A model generated the notes under the pieces. It did not search any database. It was not told the DNA's origin and saw only the letters and a list, made by a program, of their open reading frames with translations. Positions 27,694 through 36,939 of a stretch of DNA of 64,000 bases are shown here, piece after piece. Location: assembly GCA_902781745.1 (NCBI GenBank), contig CACZKM010000001.1, forward strand, positions 110,771 through 174,770, in the 5' to 3' direction. The stretch's first letter is position 1. Each line of letters starts with the position of its first letter. The position numbers were made by a program, and so were the translations under genes. This DNA is from Oscillospiraceae bacterium (GTDB taxonomy: Bacteria; Bacillota; Clostridia; Oscillospirales; Oscillospiraceae).

Positions 27694-29361
27694 ATGAAGA
27701 CCGATATCGAGATCGCCCAGGCGTGTCAAATGCAGGATATCCGCGAGATCGCCAAGAAGGTCGGCGTGGATGAACAGTATCTGGAGCTCTATGGCAACTA
27801 CAAAGCCAAGGTAGACTATAAGATGCTGCAGCAGATGGATCGTCCCGACGGGAAGCTGATCCTGGTCACAGCCATCACCCCGACGCCTGCCGGCGAGGGC
27901 AAGACCACCACCACCGTGGGCCTGGCTGACGGCCTGCGCAAGATCGGCAAGAATGCCGTGGTGGCCCTGCGGGAGCCCTCTCTGGGCCCTGTGTTTGGGA
28001 TCAAGGGCGGCGCGGCCGGCGGCGGCTACGCCCAGGTGGTGCCCATGGAGGATATCAACCTCCATTTTACCGGAGACTTCCACGCCATCGGCGCGGCCAA
28101 CAATCTGCTGGCGGCAATGCTGGATAACCATATCCAGCAGGGGAATTCCCTGGGCATCGACAGCAAGAATATCACCTGGAAGCGCTGTGTGGACATGAAC
28201 GACCGGCAGCTCCGCCACATTGTCAACGGCCTGGGCGGTCGGATGCAGGGCGTACCCAGAGAGGACGGCTTTGAGATCACCGTGGCCAGCGAGATCATGG
28301 CGGTCCTGTGCCTGAGCACCAGCATCCCCGACTTAAAGGCCCGTCTGGGCCGAATCATCGTGGGCTATACCTTTGGCGGTGCCCCCGTCACCGCCCATGA
28401 TCTGAAGGCCGAGGGCGCGATGACCGCCCTGCTGGTGGATGCCCTCAAGCCCAACCTGGTCCAGACCCTGGAAGGGACCCCCGCCTTCATCCACGGCGGT
28501 CCCTTTGCCAACATCGCCCACGGGTGCAACTCCGTCATGGCCACCAAGGCTGCGTTGAAGCTGGGAGACTACGCCGTTACCGAGGCCGGTTTCGGTGCGG
28601 ATCTGGGCGCGGAGAAATTCCTGGACATCAAGTGCCGCATGGCGGACCTGCACCCCAACGCCGTGGTCGTTGTTGCCACCGTTCGCGCCCTGAAGCACCA
28701 TGGCGGCGTGGAAAAGGCAGACCTGGGCAAGGAGAACCTGGAGGCTCTGGAGAAGGGCCTGCCCAACCTGCTGCGCCATGTGGAGAATATCACCACGGTC
28801 TTTAAGCTGCCCTGTGTGGTGGCCATTAACCGCTTCCCCATGGATACCGAAGCGGAGCTGGCCCTCATCGAGGAGAAATGCAAGGCCCTGGGCGTTAACG
28901 TGGCCCTGTCCGAGGTCTGGGGCAAGGGCGGTGAGGGCGGCATCGCTCTGGCGGAGGAGATCGTCCGGCTCTGCGAGCAGCCCAACGGCTACGCGCCCTC
29001 CTATGACCTGGATCAGCCGGTTGAGGAGAAGATTCGGGCCATCGCCAAGACAGTCTATCACGCCAAGCACCTGCTGATGCTCCCCGCGGCCAAGAAGAAG
29101 GCGGCACAGATCGAGGAAATGGGGCTGGGCGGCTTGCCTATCTGCATGGCAAAGACCCAGTACAGCTTCTCCGACGATCCCAAGCTCCTGGGCGCTCCCG
29201 ACGGCTTTACCGTTACGGTCTCCAACGTGAAGGTTTGCGCCGGCGCGGGCTTCATCGTGGCCTATACCGGCGATATCATGACCATGCCAGGCCTCCCCAA
29301 GGTCCCCTCTGCGGAGAAGATCGACGTGGATGAGAACGGGAAGATCAGCGGCCTGTTCTGA
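27694..29361 (+). CDS. fhs: Formate-tetrahydrofolate ligase
   Basis: 555 residues from the ATG at 27694 (AAGGAG before it). P-loop [90 protein letters not shown], and the end [15 protein letters not shown]. It makes 10-formyl-THF from formate, THF and ATP. That product feeds PurN and the AICAR transformylase, and its shortage raises ZTP, so placement behind the ZTP riboswitch is a sensible feedback. Confidence 0.97.
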   Translation: MKTDIEIAQACQMQDIREIAKKVGVDEQYLELYGNYKAKVDYKMLQQMDRPDGKLILVTAITPTPAGEGKTTTTVGLADGLRKIGKNAVVALREPSLGPVFGIKGGAAGGGYAQVVPMEDINLHFTGDFHAIGAANNLLAAMLDNHIQQGNSLGIDSKNITWKRCVDMNDRQLRHIVNGLGGRMQGVPREDGFEITVASEIMAVLCLSTSIPDLKARLGRIIVGYTFGGAPVTAHDLKAEGAMTALLVDALKPNLVQTLEGTPAFIHGGPFANIAHGCNSVMATKAALKLGDYAVTEAGFGADLGAEKFLDIKCRMADLHPNAVVVVATVRALKHHGGVEKADLGKENLEALEKGLPNLLRHVENITTVFKLPCVVAINRFPMDTEAELALIEEKCKALGVNVALSEVWGKGGEGGIALAEEIVRLCEQPNGYAPSYDLDQPVEEKIRAIAKTVYHAKHLLMLPAAKKKAAQIEEMGLGGLPICMAKTQYSFSDDPKLLGAPDGFTVTVSNVKVCAGAGFIVAYTGDIMTMPGLPKVPSAEKIDVDENGKISGLF

Positions 29362-29389
29362 TCCCTATATCCTTATTTCATACCAGCTT

Positions 29390-29428
29390 ACCCCGGGAAA
29401 AATGCGGTTGCGTTTTTCCCGGGGTTTA
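29390..29428 (+). terminator. Terminator of fhs, overlapping the next promoter
   Basis: Stem ACCCCGGGAAAAA/TTTTTCCCGGGGT (29390-29402 with 29413-29425). The right arm contains the T run. Confidence 0.78.
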
Positions 29429-29435
29429 GTATAAT
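29408..29435 (+). promoter_or_regulatory. Sigma-A promoter of the ABC exporter gene
   Basis: TTGCGT, 16-base spacer, TATAAT. The -35 lies in the loop and right arm of the fhs terminator. Confidence 0.7.
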
Positions 29436-29461
29436 GGGAAGGTATACCGTTTTGAAAGGGG

Positions 29462-31222
29462 ATGGTCCCGTTGCGTACCAAGGATTATAAGCATGCGCAC
29501 CCGATGAAGATCTTTCTTTCCTACTATCTGCCCCATAAGCATCTTTTCATCCTGGACATGGTTTGCGCCCTGATCATCTGTCTCATTGATCTGGCCTTTC
29601 CCTATGTATCCCGGTTATCCATGCGCACGCTGCTGCCGGAGCGGCAGTTTGAAGCCTTCTTCCATGTGGTGGTGATCTTTGCCATCGCCTATGTCTGCAA
29701 GGGGATTTTGTATTTTATCGTCTCATATTGGGGGCACCTCTTCGGCGTCCGGGTAGAAGCGGACCTGCGTCGGGACCTTTTTTCCCACATGGAGAGCCTC
29801 AGCTTCAGCTTCTTTGACAAAAACCGCACCGGTGTGCTCATGTCCCGGGTGACCAACGATCTCTTTGAGATCACGGAGCTGGCGCACCACGGGCCGGAGG
29901 ACCTGTTTATCTCCACGGTCACGCTGATCGGCGCCTTCTGTATCATGTGCACCATCGACTGGCGTTTGGCTCTTATCTCCTTTTCCATCGTTCCTTTTTT
30001 CCTGATCTTCACGATCTATCAGCGTCGGCGGATGCGGCGGGCCAACCTCAAGCTGAAGGCCCAGACCGCTGAGATCAATGCTGCCATCGAGTCCGGGATC
30101 TCCGGAATGCGCACCGCCAAGGCCTTCGGAAACGAGGACGCGGAGCGGGCCAAATTCAATGGTATGAACGGCTGCTTTGTCCAAGCCAAGACGGTCTACT
30201 ATAAGACCATGGCCGTGTTTCAGGGCGGGATGGAGTTCTCCACGTCCATAATGCCGGTGCTGGTGGTGGGTGCAGGGGGCTGGTTCATCATGAAGGGACA
30301 GGCGGATTACGCCGATCTCATCGCCTTCATGCTCTATGTCACCACCTTCACCACCCCGGTCCGCAAGCTCTCCAATTTCGTGGAGCAGTTCATGCAGGGG
30401 TCGGCTGGCTTCCTCCGGTTTCTGGAGCTCATGCGTCTTGACCCGGAGATCACAGATCAACCAGACGCTGTCGACCTGGGACCTGTGGAGGGCAAAGTGG
30501 AGTTTGACGACGTTTCTTTCCAGTACAATGACCAGTCCGAAGTCTTGCGGCATATCGACCTGTCCATCCAGCCCGGGGAAAAATTTGCCTTTGTGGGTCC
30601 CTCCGGCGGCGGGAAGACCACCCTTTGTCAGTTGATCCCCCGTTTTTACGATGTTACGGACGGCAGCGTGAAGGTGGATGGCCATGATGTGCGCCGGGTG
30701 ACACAGGCTTCTCTTCGGAGGCAAATTGGGATCGTACAGCAGGAGGTCTTCCTCTTTGCCGACAGCGTATTGGAGAACATCCGCTACGGCAGGCCGGACG
30801 CCACCGACCAGGAGGTGGTAGAGGCGGCCAAGCGGGCGGAGATCCATGAGGACATCCTGGCCATGCCGGACGGCTACCACAGCTATGTTGGGGAGCGGGG
30901 CGTCATGCTCTCCGGCGGGCAAAAGCAGCGGATCAGCATTGCCCGTGTATTTTTGAAGGACCCCGCCATCGTGATCCTAGACGAGGCCACCAGCGCTTTG
31001 GACAGCGTGACAGAGGCGAAGATCCAGGCCTCCTTTGACCGCCTCTGTCAGGGACGGACCTCTATCGTGATCGCCCACCGCCTGTCCACCATTCGGAACG
31101 CGGACCGGATCGCGGTCATCGACCGGGAACGGGTGCTGGAGCAGGGGACCCACAGCCATTTGATGGATCTGGACGGGGAGTACGCCGCTCTGGTCCGTGC
31201 CCAGGAAAAACTGGGAAACTAA
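29462..31222 (+). CDS. ABC exporter half-transporter (membrane and ATPase domains fused)
   Basis: 586 residues. Six membrane helices occupy residues about 15-310, with the exporter coupling region FDKNRTGVLMSRVTNDL. The ATPase has Walker A GPSGGGKTTL near 385, Q-loop, signature LSGGQKQR, Walker B IVILDEATSALD and switch His in IAHRLSTI. A homodimer or partner would export lipid, drug or peptide; substrate unknown. The ATG at 29462 touches the purine-rich AAAGGGG, so a TTG at 29471, 10 bases from that site, may be the real start (3 residues shorter). Confidence 0.9.
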   Translation: MVPLRTKDYKHAHPMKIFLSYYLPHKHLFILDMVCALIICLIDLAFPYVSRLSMRTLLPERQFEAFFHVVVIFAIAYVCKGILYFIVSYWGHLFGVRVEADLRRDLFSHMESLSFSFFDKNRTGVLMSRVTNDLFEITELAHHGPEDLFISTVTLIGAFCIMCTIDWRLALISFSIVPFFLIFTIYQRRRMRRANLKLKAQTAEINAAIESGISGMRTAKAFGNEDAERAKFNGMNGCFVQAKTVYYKTMAVFQGGMEFSTSIMPVLVVGAGGWFIMKGQADYADLIAFMLYVTTFTTPVRKLSNFVEQFMQGSAGFLRFLELMRLDPEITDQPDAVDLGPVEGKVEFDDVSFQYNDQSEVLRHIDLSIQPGEKFAFVGPSGGGKTTLCQLIPRFYDVTDGSVKVDGHDVRRVTQASLRRQIGIVQQEVFLFADSVLENIRYGRPDATDQEVVEAAKRAEIHEDILAMPDGYHSYVGERGVMLSGGQKQRISIARVFLKDPAIVILDEATSALDSVTEAKIQASFDRLCQGRTSIVIAHRLSTIRNADRIAVIDRERVLEQGTHSHLMDLDGEYAALVRAQEKLGN

Positions 31223-31294
31223 TTGAATGGCTTCAAGACTGGTTTAAGGTTCCGGCAGTATTCTGTTTCCAGAAAACAAAAGGAGGGACCCCAG

Positions 31295-33250
31295 ATGAAG
31301 AAAATCATTGCCTGTCTGTGCGCGGCAGCGCTGTCCGTGAGCATCGCCGCCTGCGGGAACCAGACAACATCAGATCATACCTATCCCAATACCGTCCTCA
31401 CCGGAGAAGTCCAGGCAGTTACGGATACGTCGGTGACCCTGCTGCTGGGAGAGCTCACCACCCAGGAACCAGCCGAAGGCGGCCAGCAGCCCCCTGAGCT
31501 GCCCCAGGAAGGGGACGGCGCCCAGGCAGATGAAGCCGCTTCCACGGAAACTCCCTTAGAGGAAGGGACCGCATCTCAGGAGGAGCAGGCGGCAACTGGT
31601 GAGAAGCACCAGAAACCGTCGGAGGGTGAAAGCGGCCAGCGGCCCGAAAAGCCGTCCGGGGAAAAGCCCAGCGGAAAACCAGACAAAAAGACGGATAGCG
31701 AATCGGAGACAGCGGAAACCACGGAAACCGCTTCTGTTGACGCAGAGGTCATTGAGACCGCCGTTGATACCGCTCCTTCTGATTTGCTGGAAGAGGGAGA
31801 CTCTGACGGCGAAGTCCCCGAGCTCCCCAATGGCGAACCGGATCCCCTTGCCATGGGCGGAATGACGACCTTCACCGAAGGGGAGGATACTGTCACCCTG
31901 ACCGTGACCGACGACGCATTGGATGAACTTGCCGGTCTCCAGCCCGGCGATGTGGTCCAGGTCGAGACCAACGAGGCCGGGGAAGTGACGACACTTTCCG
32001 TCATCAATCTGGACAGCGGCAGGAACGGCGGGCCTGGCGGCGGTTCCACCTCCGTTGAGCAGGGGACCGCAGCATACACCCTGGCAGCGGACGGGGAATA
32101 CACCGACGAAACATACACCTCTACCGGTGACGATGAAAACGCCCTTCGGGTAGACGGCGCTGCCGTTACGCTGAATGGGATCACAGTGGAGAAGTCCGCC
32201 GGCTCCAGCTCCAATGTGGAGAGCGGTGATTTCTACGGGATGAACGCGGCCCTGCTTGCCACAAACGGCGCTGAGGTCACCATTTCCAACGCTAAGATCA
32301 CTTCCGCCGCCCAGAACGGCAACGGCGTGTTCAGCTATGGACAGGGTACCGTAGTCAATATCTCGGATTCGACCATTGAGACCTCCGCGGACAATTCCGG
32401 CGGAATCCAGACCACAGGCGGCGGTACCACCAACGCCAACGATCTGACAGTGACCACCCAGGGTAATTCCTCTGCTGCTATCCGTTCCGACCGGGGCGGC
32501 GGGACCGTCAATGTGGATGGCGGGTCGTACACCTCAAATGGGCTGAACTCTCCCGCAGTCTACTCTACAGCGGACATTACAGTGAAAAATGCCGTTCTCA
32601 CCGCCAACAACTCGGAAGCGCTGGTTATCGAGGGACAGAACAGCATCGACCTGATTGACTGTGATGTGTCCGGGAACATGAGCGCCACCCAGGGCAGCAG
32701 CTCGGACATCAATGTCCACAACGTCATGATCTACCAGTCCATGTCCGGCGACGCAGCGGTGGGGACCTCCACCTTCCGCATGACGGGGGGAACGCTCACC
32801 GGAAACAGCGGTGATATGATCTACGTCACCAACACCAATTCCGTGATCGAGCTCTCCGGCGTTGAGATCGTCAATCGTGATGCCGGCGGCGTCCTTCTGC
32901 GGGTCACAGGCAACGACGCCAGCCGCGGCTGGGGAACCGCCGGGGCCAACGGGGCCCAGGTCACCATGACCGCCACGGACCAGGTTCTGGACGGCGATAT
33001 CATCATTGATACTATCTCAACCCTGGATCTGACCCTTTCCGGCAGCAGCACCTTCACCGGAACCATTCAAATCGTGGAGAACGAAGCGGGCGGCGCTGCG
33101 GCGGAAAACAACGCTGTAGTCACCATCGAAGCCGGCTCCACCTGGACGCTGACAGGGGACTGCGTGATCACCAGCCTGGACAACCAGGGGACCATCAACT
33201 TTAACGGTCACACCATCACACTGGCTGATGGGACAGTCCTCAGCGAATAA
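31295..33250 (+). CDS. Predicted lipoprotein with acidic linker and parallel beta-helix domain
   Basis: 651 residues from the ATG at 31295 (AGGAGGG before it). Lipobox SIAAC at residue 20 predicts lipid anchoring on the outer face. Residues about 55-190 are a disordered linker rich in Glu, Pro, Thr, Ser and Lys. A short beta-rich domain follows (GDVVQVETNEAGEVTTLSV). Residues about 270-650 carry many short repeats of the type GGTVNVDGGSYTS and AEVTISNAKITS, the pattern of a right-handed parallel beta-helix of the pectate-lyase or adhesin kind. No catalytic motif was recognised. A surface adhesin or polysaccharide-binding role is inferred only. It lies 72 bases after the ABC exporter. Confidence 0.8.
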   Translation: MKKIIACLCAAALSVSIAACGNQTTSDHTYPNTVLTGEVQAVTDTSVTLLLGELTTQEPAEGGQQPPELPQEGDGAQADEAASTETPLEEGTASQEEQAATGEKHQKPSEGESGQRPEKPSGEKPSGKPDKKTDSESETAETTETASVDAEVIETAVDTAPSDLLEEGDSDGEVPELPNGEPDPLAMGGMTTFTEGEDTVTLTVTDDALDELAGLQPGDVVQVETNEAGEVTTLSVINLDSGRNGGPGGGSTSVEQGTAAYTLAADGEYTDETYTSTGDDENALRVDGAAVTLNGITVEKSAGSSSNVESGDFYGMNAALLATNGAEVTISNAKITSAAQNGNGVFSYGQGTVVNISDSTIETSADNSGGIQTTGGGTTNANDLTVTTQGNSSAAIRSDRGGGTVNVDGGSYTSNGLNSPAVYSTADITVKNAVLTANNSEALVIEGQNSIDLIDCDVSGNMSATQGSSSDINVHNVMIYQSMSGDAAVGTSTFRMTGGTLTGNSGDMIYVTNTNSVIELSGVEIVNRDAGGVLLRVTGNDASRGWGTAGANGAQVTMTATDQVLDGDIIIDTISTLDLTLSGSSTFTGTIQIVENEAGGAAAENNAVVTIEAGSTWTLTGDCVITSLDNQGTINFNGHTITLADGTVLSE

Positions 33251-33265
33251 CCGACACAAATATAG

Positions 33266-33300
33266 CAGCCTGGATGTGAAAAGCGTCCAGGCTGTTATTC
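33266..33300 (+). terminator. Terminator of the beta-helix lipoprotein gene
   Basis: Stem CAGCCTGGATG/CGTCCAGGCTG (33266-33276 with 33284-33294), followed by TTATTC. Confidence 0.8.
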
Positions 33301-33396
33301 TGTTCACAGAAAAATGTAGCGCAAACCGTGCATTTTCCATCGATCTCTGCTATACTATAGCAAATCATTTGCTTTGCTGCGCGAGGAGGACGGAAC

Positions 33397-34737
33397 ATGG
33401 AAAACTTCGGGATCTTGAGTCTGCTTCCTGTTGCCGTGGTCATCGTCCTGGTGTTTTTCACCCGGCGGACCACGGTGTCTCTCCTGGCCGGCACGATCGT
33501 GGGCGCGGCGCTCCTCTACGGAACGGGTTTTGCCAAGCCGTGGCTGGACGTGGTCTACGGCGTCATGGGAAGCGATCTGTGGATCTGGCTGGTGCTGGTC
33601 TGCGGATTCTTTGGCAGTCTGGTCGCTCTCTTTGAGGCCTCCGGCGGGATCATGGGCTTTACGGGGATCGCCGCCCGGTTCTGCAAAGGGGAGAGGCGGA
33701 CCCTGTTGGGCGCCTGGCTTCTTGATGTGGTCATTTTTGTAGATGACTGGCTGTCCATCCTCTCCGTGGGAGCCGCCATGCGTCAGGCGACAGACCGATT
33801 TCGTATTCCCCGGGAAATGCTGGCCTTTTTGAGTAACGCAACGGCCTCCTCTGTGTGCGTCATCGTCCCAACTTCTACGTGGGGCGTGTTTATGATCTCC
33901 CAGTTGGTATCCACCGGGATCTGCCCGGCGGAGGCGGGGATGACCACCTTCCTCAAGACGCTGCCGTTCCTGTTCTATCCGTTGCTGGCCCTTCTCTGCG
34001 GCCTGCTGTACGCCATCGGCGTCCTGCCCAGGTTCGGCCCCATGAAGAAAGCCTACGCGGACCTGCGTAGCAAGGAAGAAATCCGGGAGACGGCGGCAAA
34101 AGAGGAACCGGAGGCCAAGCGCTCCAGCGCGCTGAACTTTATCATCCCGGTTGCGCTGATCACGGCGATCACCATCGCAACAGGGGAGATCCTCTACGGC
34201 ACCCTGGCCTGTCTGGTCTTCTGCGCGATTCTGTACCTTCCCCAGAGGCTGATGGGCCCCGGGGAATACCTCAATACCATCCTGTCCGGCTTCAAGGATA
34301 TGGTCGGCGTCCTGTTCATTGTGACCAGCGCCTTTATCCTGCGGGATATCAATGCCCTGCTTGGAATGCCGGACTATGTGATCGGCGCGGCCAAGGCGGC
34401 CATGAGCCCCCAGGTCCTTCCGGTGGCGGCGTTCCTTATTGTTACGGCCCTTGGTGTCGCGGCAGGGAATTTTTGGGGGATCTGCGCCATCGCTTTTCCA
34501 GTTATCATTCCCATCGCCCAGGCCCTGGATGGAAACCTGTTGCTCACTGCGGCGGCCATTATCTCCGCCACTGCGGCGGCCTCCCACATCTGCTTCTACG
34601 GCTCGGAATCCACCCTGGCCTGTTCCGCTACCCAGATCGATAATGTGCGATATGCTCAGACGGCGATCCCCATGCTGATGGTCCCTTTGATCCTCAGCAC
34701 GCTGTTTTTCCTCGGTGCGGGATTCTTGTTTGGATAA
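33397..34737 (+). CDS. NhaC family Na+/H+ antiporter
   Basis: 446 residues with about eleven helices. AGGAGG precedes the start. Family marks: the GTIVGAALLYGTGF helix, FVDDWLSILSVGAAMRQATDRFRIPREMLAFLSNATASSVCVIVPTSTWG-type core (residues about 110-165) and the late repeat GNFWGICAIAFPVIIPIA with ATAAASHICFYGSES. NhaC members exchange Na+ for H+ or carry amino and organic acids; the substrate here is open. A -10-like TATACT inside the palindrome gctatactatagc (33349-33361) lies 36 bases upstream, with a weak -35. Monocistronic. Confidence 0.85.
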   Translation: MENFGILSLLPVAVVIVLVFFTRRTTVSLLAGTIVGAALLYGTGFAKPWLDVVYGVMGSDLWIWLVLVCGFFGSLVALFEASGGIMGFTGIAARFCKGERRTLLGAWLLDVVIFVDDWLSILSVGAAMRQATDRFRIPREMLAFLSNATASSVCVIVPTSTWGVFMISQLVSTGICPAEAGMTTFLKTLPFLFYPLLALLCGLLYAIGVLPRFGPMKKAYADLRSKEEIRETAAKEEPEAKRSSALNFIIPVALITAITIATGEILYGTLACLVFCAILYLPQRLMGPGEYLNTILSGFKDMVGVLFIVTSAFILRDINALLGMPDYVIGAAKAAMSPQVLPVAAFLIVTALGVAAGNFWGICAIAFPVIIPIAQALDGNLLLTAAAIISATAAASHICFYGSESTLACSATQIDNVRYAQTAIPMLMVPLILSTLFFLGAGFLFG

Positions 34738-34742
34738 GAAAG

Positions 34743-34783
34743 AAACCTTGGAGTTCCCGTTGGTTCGGGCTCCAAGGTTTTTT
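34743..34783 (+). terminator. Terminator of the NhaC gene
   Basis: Stem AAACCTTGGAG/CTCCAAGGTTT (34743-34753 with 34770-34780) with an inner CCCG/CGGG pairing, then TTT. Confidence 0.9.
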
Positions 34784-34900
34784 ATATTATGGACGAGTGA
34801 GACTTCTCGTGCGGCTGCAGTCCGTTCCATTCTTGTCATTTCGGACTTCGTATGCTATCATAAAGAGGCTGAGAGTTCTTTCCGAAACGAGGTGTGTCTC

Positions 34901-35989
34901 ATGAAGCTTTTTGTTGTCCTGGCAGCGCTTTTGATGTCTGTCTTCCTGTTGTCTGCCTGCGGCGGGGCCGAGGAAGAGTCGCCCGTCGAAACACCGGAGA
35001 CCGTTGCCGAGACAGAAGTTTTGGAGGAAGAGGCAGAAGAGCCTGTTGAGGAAGATCCGCAAGAGGAGGAGCCCGTTGAAGAGTCTCCCGCAGAGGAACC
35101 GGAAGCGCCGGAGCCGACAGAGGAGGAGACCTTGGGGGCGATCCCTGACGAGGTCCTTCCCCCGGTGGACGAGCCGGCGGTTATTACGGTCCTCTCGCCC
35201 CAGGCCTCCGGCACCAGGACGGAATCCAACGGTTCCGCTATCATGGACTATTCCCATTGCGAGGACGGATATATCATGGTGGCCTGGTGGGGCGGCGGCG
35301 CTCGTTTGAAGGTCCTGATGACCGGCCCCTCCGGTACCACCTATCAGTATGACCTTCGGACAGATGGTCAGTATGAGACCTTTCCGCTTTCTGACGGCAG
35401 CGGAAGCTATGACGTGGGGATCTACCAGAACGCATCGGACAGCTCCTACGCTACAGTCTTTACTGCGTCCCTTAGCGTCCAACTGACGGATGAGTTCGCT
35501 GCCTTCCTCCGGCCCAATCAATACATCAATTTTACGGCGGACAGTGCCGCGGTGCAAAAAGCCGCCCAGTTGTGCGCCGGGCGGAGCGGGAACCTGGATA
35601 AGGTCGCGGCGATCTATGATTACGTGATCAACAATGTAACGTATGATACGGAAAAAGCGCAGACAGTGACCAGCGGATATCTCCCGGATGTGGACGATAC
35701 CCTGCTGACAGGAAAGGGCATCTGCTTTGATTACGCTGCCCTGATGACGGCCATGCTCCGCAGCCAGAGCGTGCCGGTCAAGCTCATCGTGGGCTATACC
35801 GGGGATATCTATCATGCCTGGATCAGTGTATGGAGCGATGCCGAGGGCTGGATGGACGCCATGATTTACTTTAACGGCAGCGAGTGGAAACTCATGGACC
35901 CCACCTTTGCGTCCAACGGTCAGCAGAGTGAGAGCATCATGGAGTACATCGGCAACGGCGCAAACTATATCGCGAAATATCAATATTAA
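34901..35989 (+). CDS. Lipoprotein with C-terminal transglutaminase-like domain
   Basis: 362 residues from the ATG at 34901. Lipobox LLSAC at residue 20. Residues 22 to about 85 are an acidic Glu/Pro repeat linker. A beta-sandwich-like middle (AWWGGGARLKVLMTGPSGTTYQYDL) precedes a transglutaminase-like fold with the expected triad: Cys275 in GKGICFDYA, His305 in YHAW and Asp333 in MDPTF. In bacteria this fold is usually a peptidase or structural module acting outside the cell. Substrate unknown. A longer in-frame start at 34715 is rejected because it would hide the lipoprotein signal. Confidence 0.87.
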   Translation: MKLFVVLAALLMSVFLLSACGGAEEESPVETPETVAETEVLEEEAEEPVEEDPQEEEPVEESPAEEPEAPEPTEEETLGAIPDEVLPPVDEPAVITVLSPQASGTRTESNGSAIMDYSHCEDGYIMVAWWGGGARLKVLMTGPSGTTYQYDLRTDGQYETFPLSDGSGSYDVGIYQNASDSSYATVFTASLSVQLTDEFAAFLRPNQYINFTADSAAVQKAAQLCAGRSGNLDKVAAIYDYVINNVTYDTEKAQTVTSGYLPDVDDTLLTGKGICFDYAALMTAMLRSQSVPVKLIVGYTGDIYHAWISVWSDAEGWMDAMIYFNGSEWKLMDPTFASNGQQSESIMEYIGNGANYIAKYQY

Positions 35990-35997
35990 ATCGCGAG

Positions 35998-36387
35998 TTA
36001 TTCGCCCTCTTCCCGATATTCCTCCAGCAGAGCCAATAGTTCCTCCTCGTCCTTGTCGTCCAGGCCGTGGGCGTTGGCCAGATACTCGACGTGGTGGGTG
36101 AGCTCATGAGCCAGCGTAGTGTACAGCTCGTCCTGCCAGACCGCTTCGGTCCACGATTCGTTCCGGGCGGAAGCGAGGAAGGAGCCATAATAGAGGTTGA
36201 TATGGTTTCCCAGGAAATCCTGGATGTACTCCCCCATAAAATAGACCTCTCCCTCAGGGAAGAGGGGGTCAGGCATAGCCTCCTCTTGAAGGAGTATGCC
36301 CCCGTTCAGGTCAGTGAAAAAGACCTCGGGGAATTCCTCCGCCATTTCATCCAGCAGCTCCGCCACTTCATCAAAGGTATATTCCAT
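35998..36387 (-). CDS. Small acidic zincin-like metallopeptidase
   Basis: 129 residues, strongly acidic, no signal peptide. The zinc motif is HELTHH (His94, Glu95, His98). The layout (short protein, helix, beta hairpin EGEVYFMGEYIQDF, then the HExxH helix) fits the minigluzincin/Zincin_1 group of cytoplasmic proteins. AGGAGGG precedes the start. It converges with the transglutaminase lipoprotein; the stops are 9 bases apart. Target unknown. Confidence 0.75.
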   Translation of the reverse strand: MEYTFDEVAELLDEMAEEFPEVFFTDLNGGILLQEEAMPDPLFPEGEVYFMGEYIQDFLGNHINLYYGSFLASARNESWTEAVWQDELYTTLAHELTHHVEYLANAHGLDDKDEEELLALLEEYREEGE

Positions 36388-36410
36388 ACGATTCCCTCCT
36401 GTCTGCCCTC

Positions 36411-36439
36411 ATTGTACATCAGAGCGGGCGTTGGGACAA
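36411..36439 (-). promoter_or_regulatory. Sigma-A promoter of the zincin gene
   Basis: Minus strand TTGTCC, 17-base spacer, TACAAT, about 25 bases upstream of the start. Confidence 0.6.
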
Positions 36440-36466
36440 GCAAAAACTCGAACGGAGGTCCATCCC

Positions 36467-36877
36467 ATGGCAGAATCCCTTACCCAATTGCAAGAGAAGT
36501 TTGTCAATGACCTGTTTGTCTCCCAGGGCCTTGGCGCTGTCATTGACGAGGTGTCTTACGGCTACGCCAAGTGTTCCATGGAGATCGAGCCCCGCCACTG
36601 CAACGCCCTTGGGATTCTCATGGGAGGAGCCGCCTTCACCCTGGCTGACTTTGCCTTTGCCGTGTCGGCCAATCAAAACGGCAGAGAGGTGGTCACCCAG
36701 GCGTCTCAAATCACCTTCCTGACGCCCGCCAAAGGGAAGCGTCTCACTGCCGTTGCGCACCAGGTCAAGGACGGGCGAAAGACTTGCTTCTATGAAATCA
36801 CCGTTTCCGACGATCTAGATACCCAAGTGGCCTTTGTCACCGTGAACGGCTTTGTAGTCAAGGCAGGGGAGCGCTGA
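36467..36877 (+). CDS. PaaI-type hotdog-fold thioesterase
   Basis: 136 residues from the ATG at 36467 (ACGGAGG before it). Hotdog landmarks: MEIEPRHCNALGILMGGAAFTLADFAFAVSAN (His-Asn-x-x-Gly and the acidic residue on the central helix), then VVTQASQITFLTPAKGKRLTAVA and a final beta strand. The PaaI group hydrolyses acyl-CoA thioesters, often as detoxification. Substrate is not evident from the neighbours. Confidence 0.87.
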   Translation: MAESLTQLQEKFVNDLFVSQGLGAVIDEVSYGYAKCSMEIEPRHCNALGILMGGAAFTLADFAFAVSANQNGREVVTQASQITFLTPAKGKRLTAVAHQVKDGRKTCFYEITVSDDLDTQVAFVTVNGFVVKAGER

Positions 36878-36894
36878 AAAGAAAAGAAAATACA

Positions 36895-36931
36895 AAAGAG
36901 CCATCCGGAAAACTGCTCCGGATGGCTCTTT
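36895..36931. terminator. Bidirectional terminator between the thioesterase and clpE-like genes
   Basis: Perfect 15-bp stem AAAGAGCCATCCGGA/TCCGGATGGCTCTTT. T-rich on the plus side and A-rich before it, so it serves both convergent genes. Confidence 0.92.
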
Positions 36932-36939
36932 GTTTGCCA

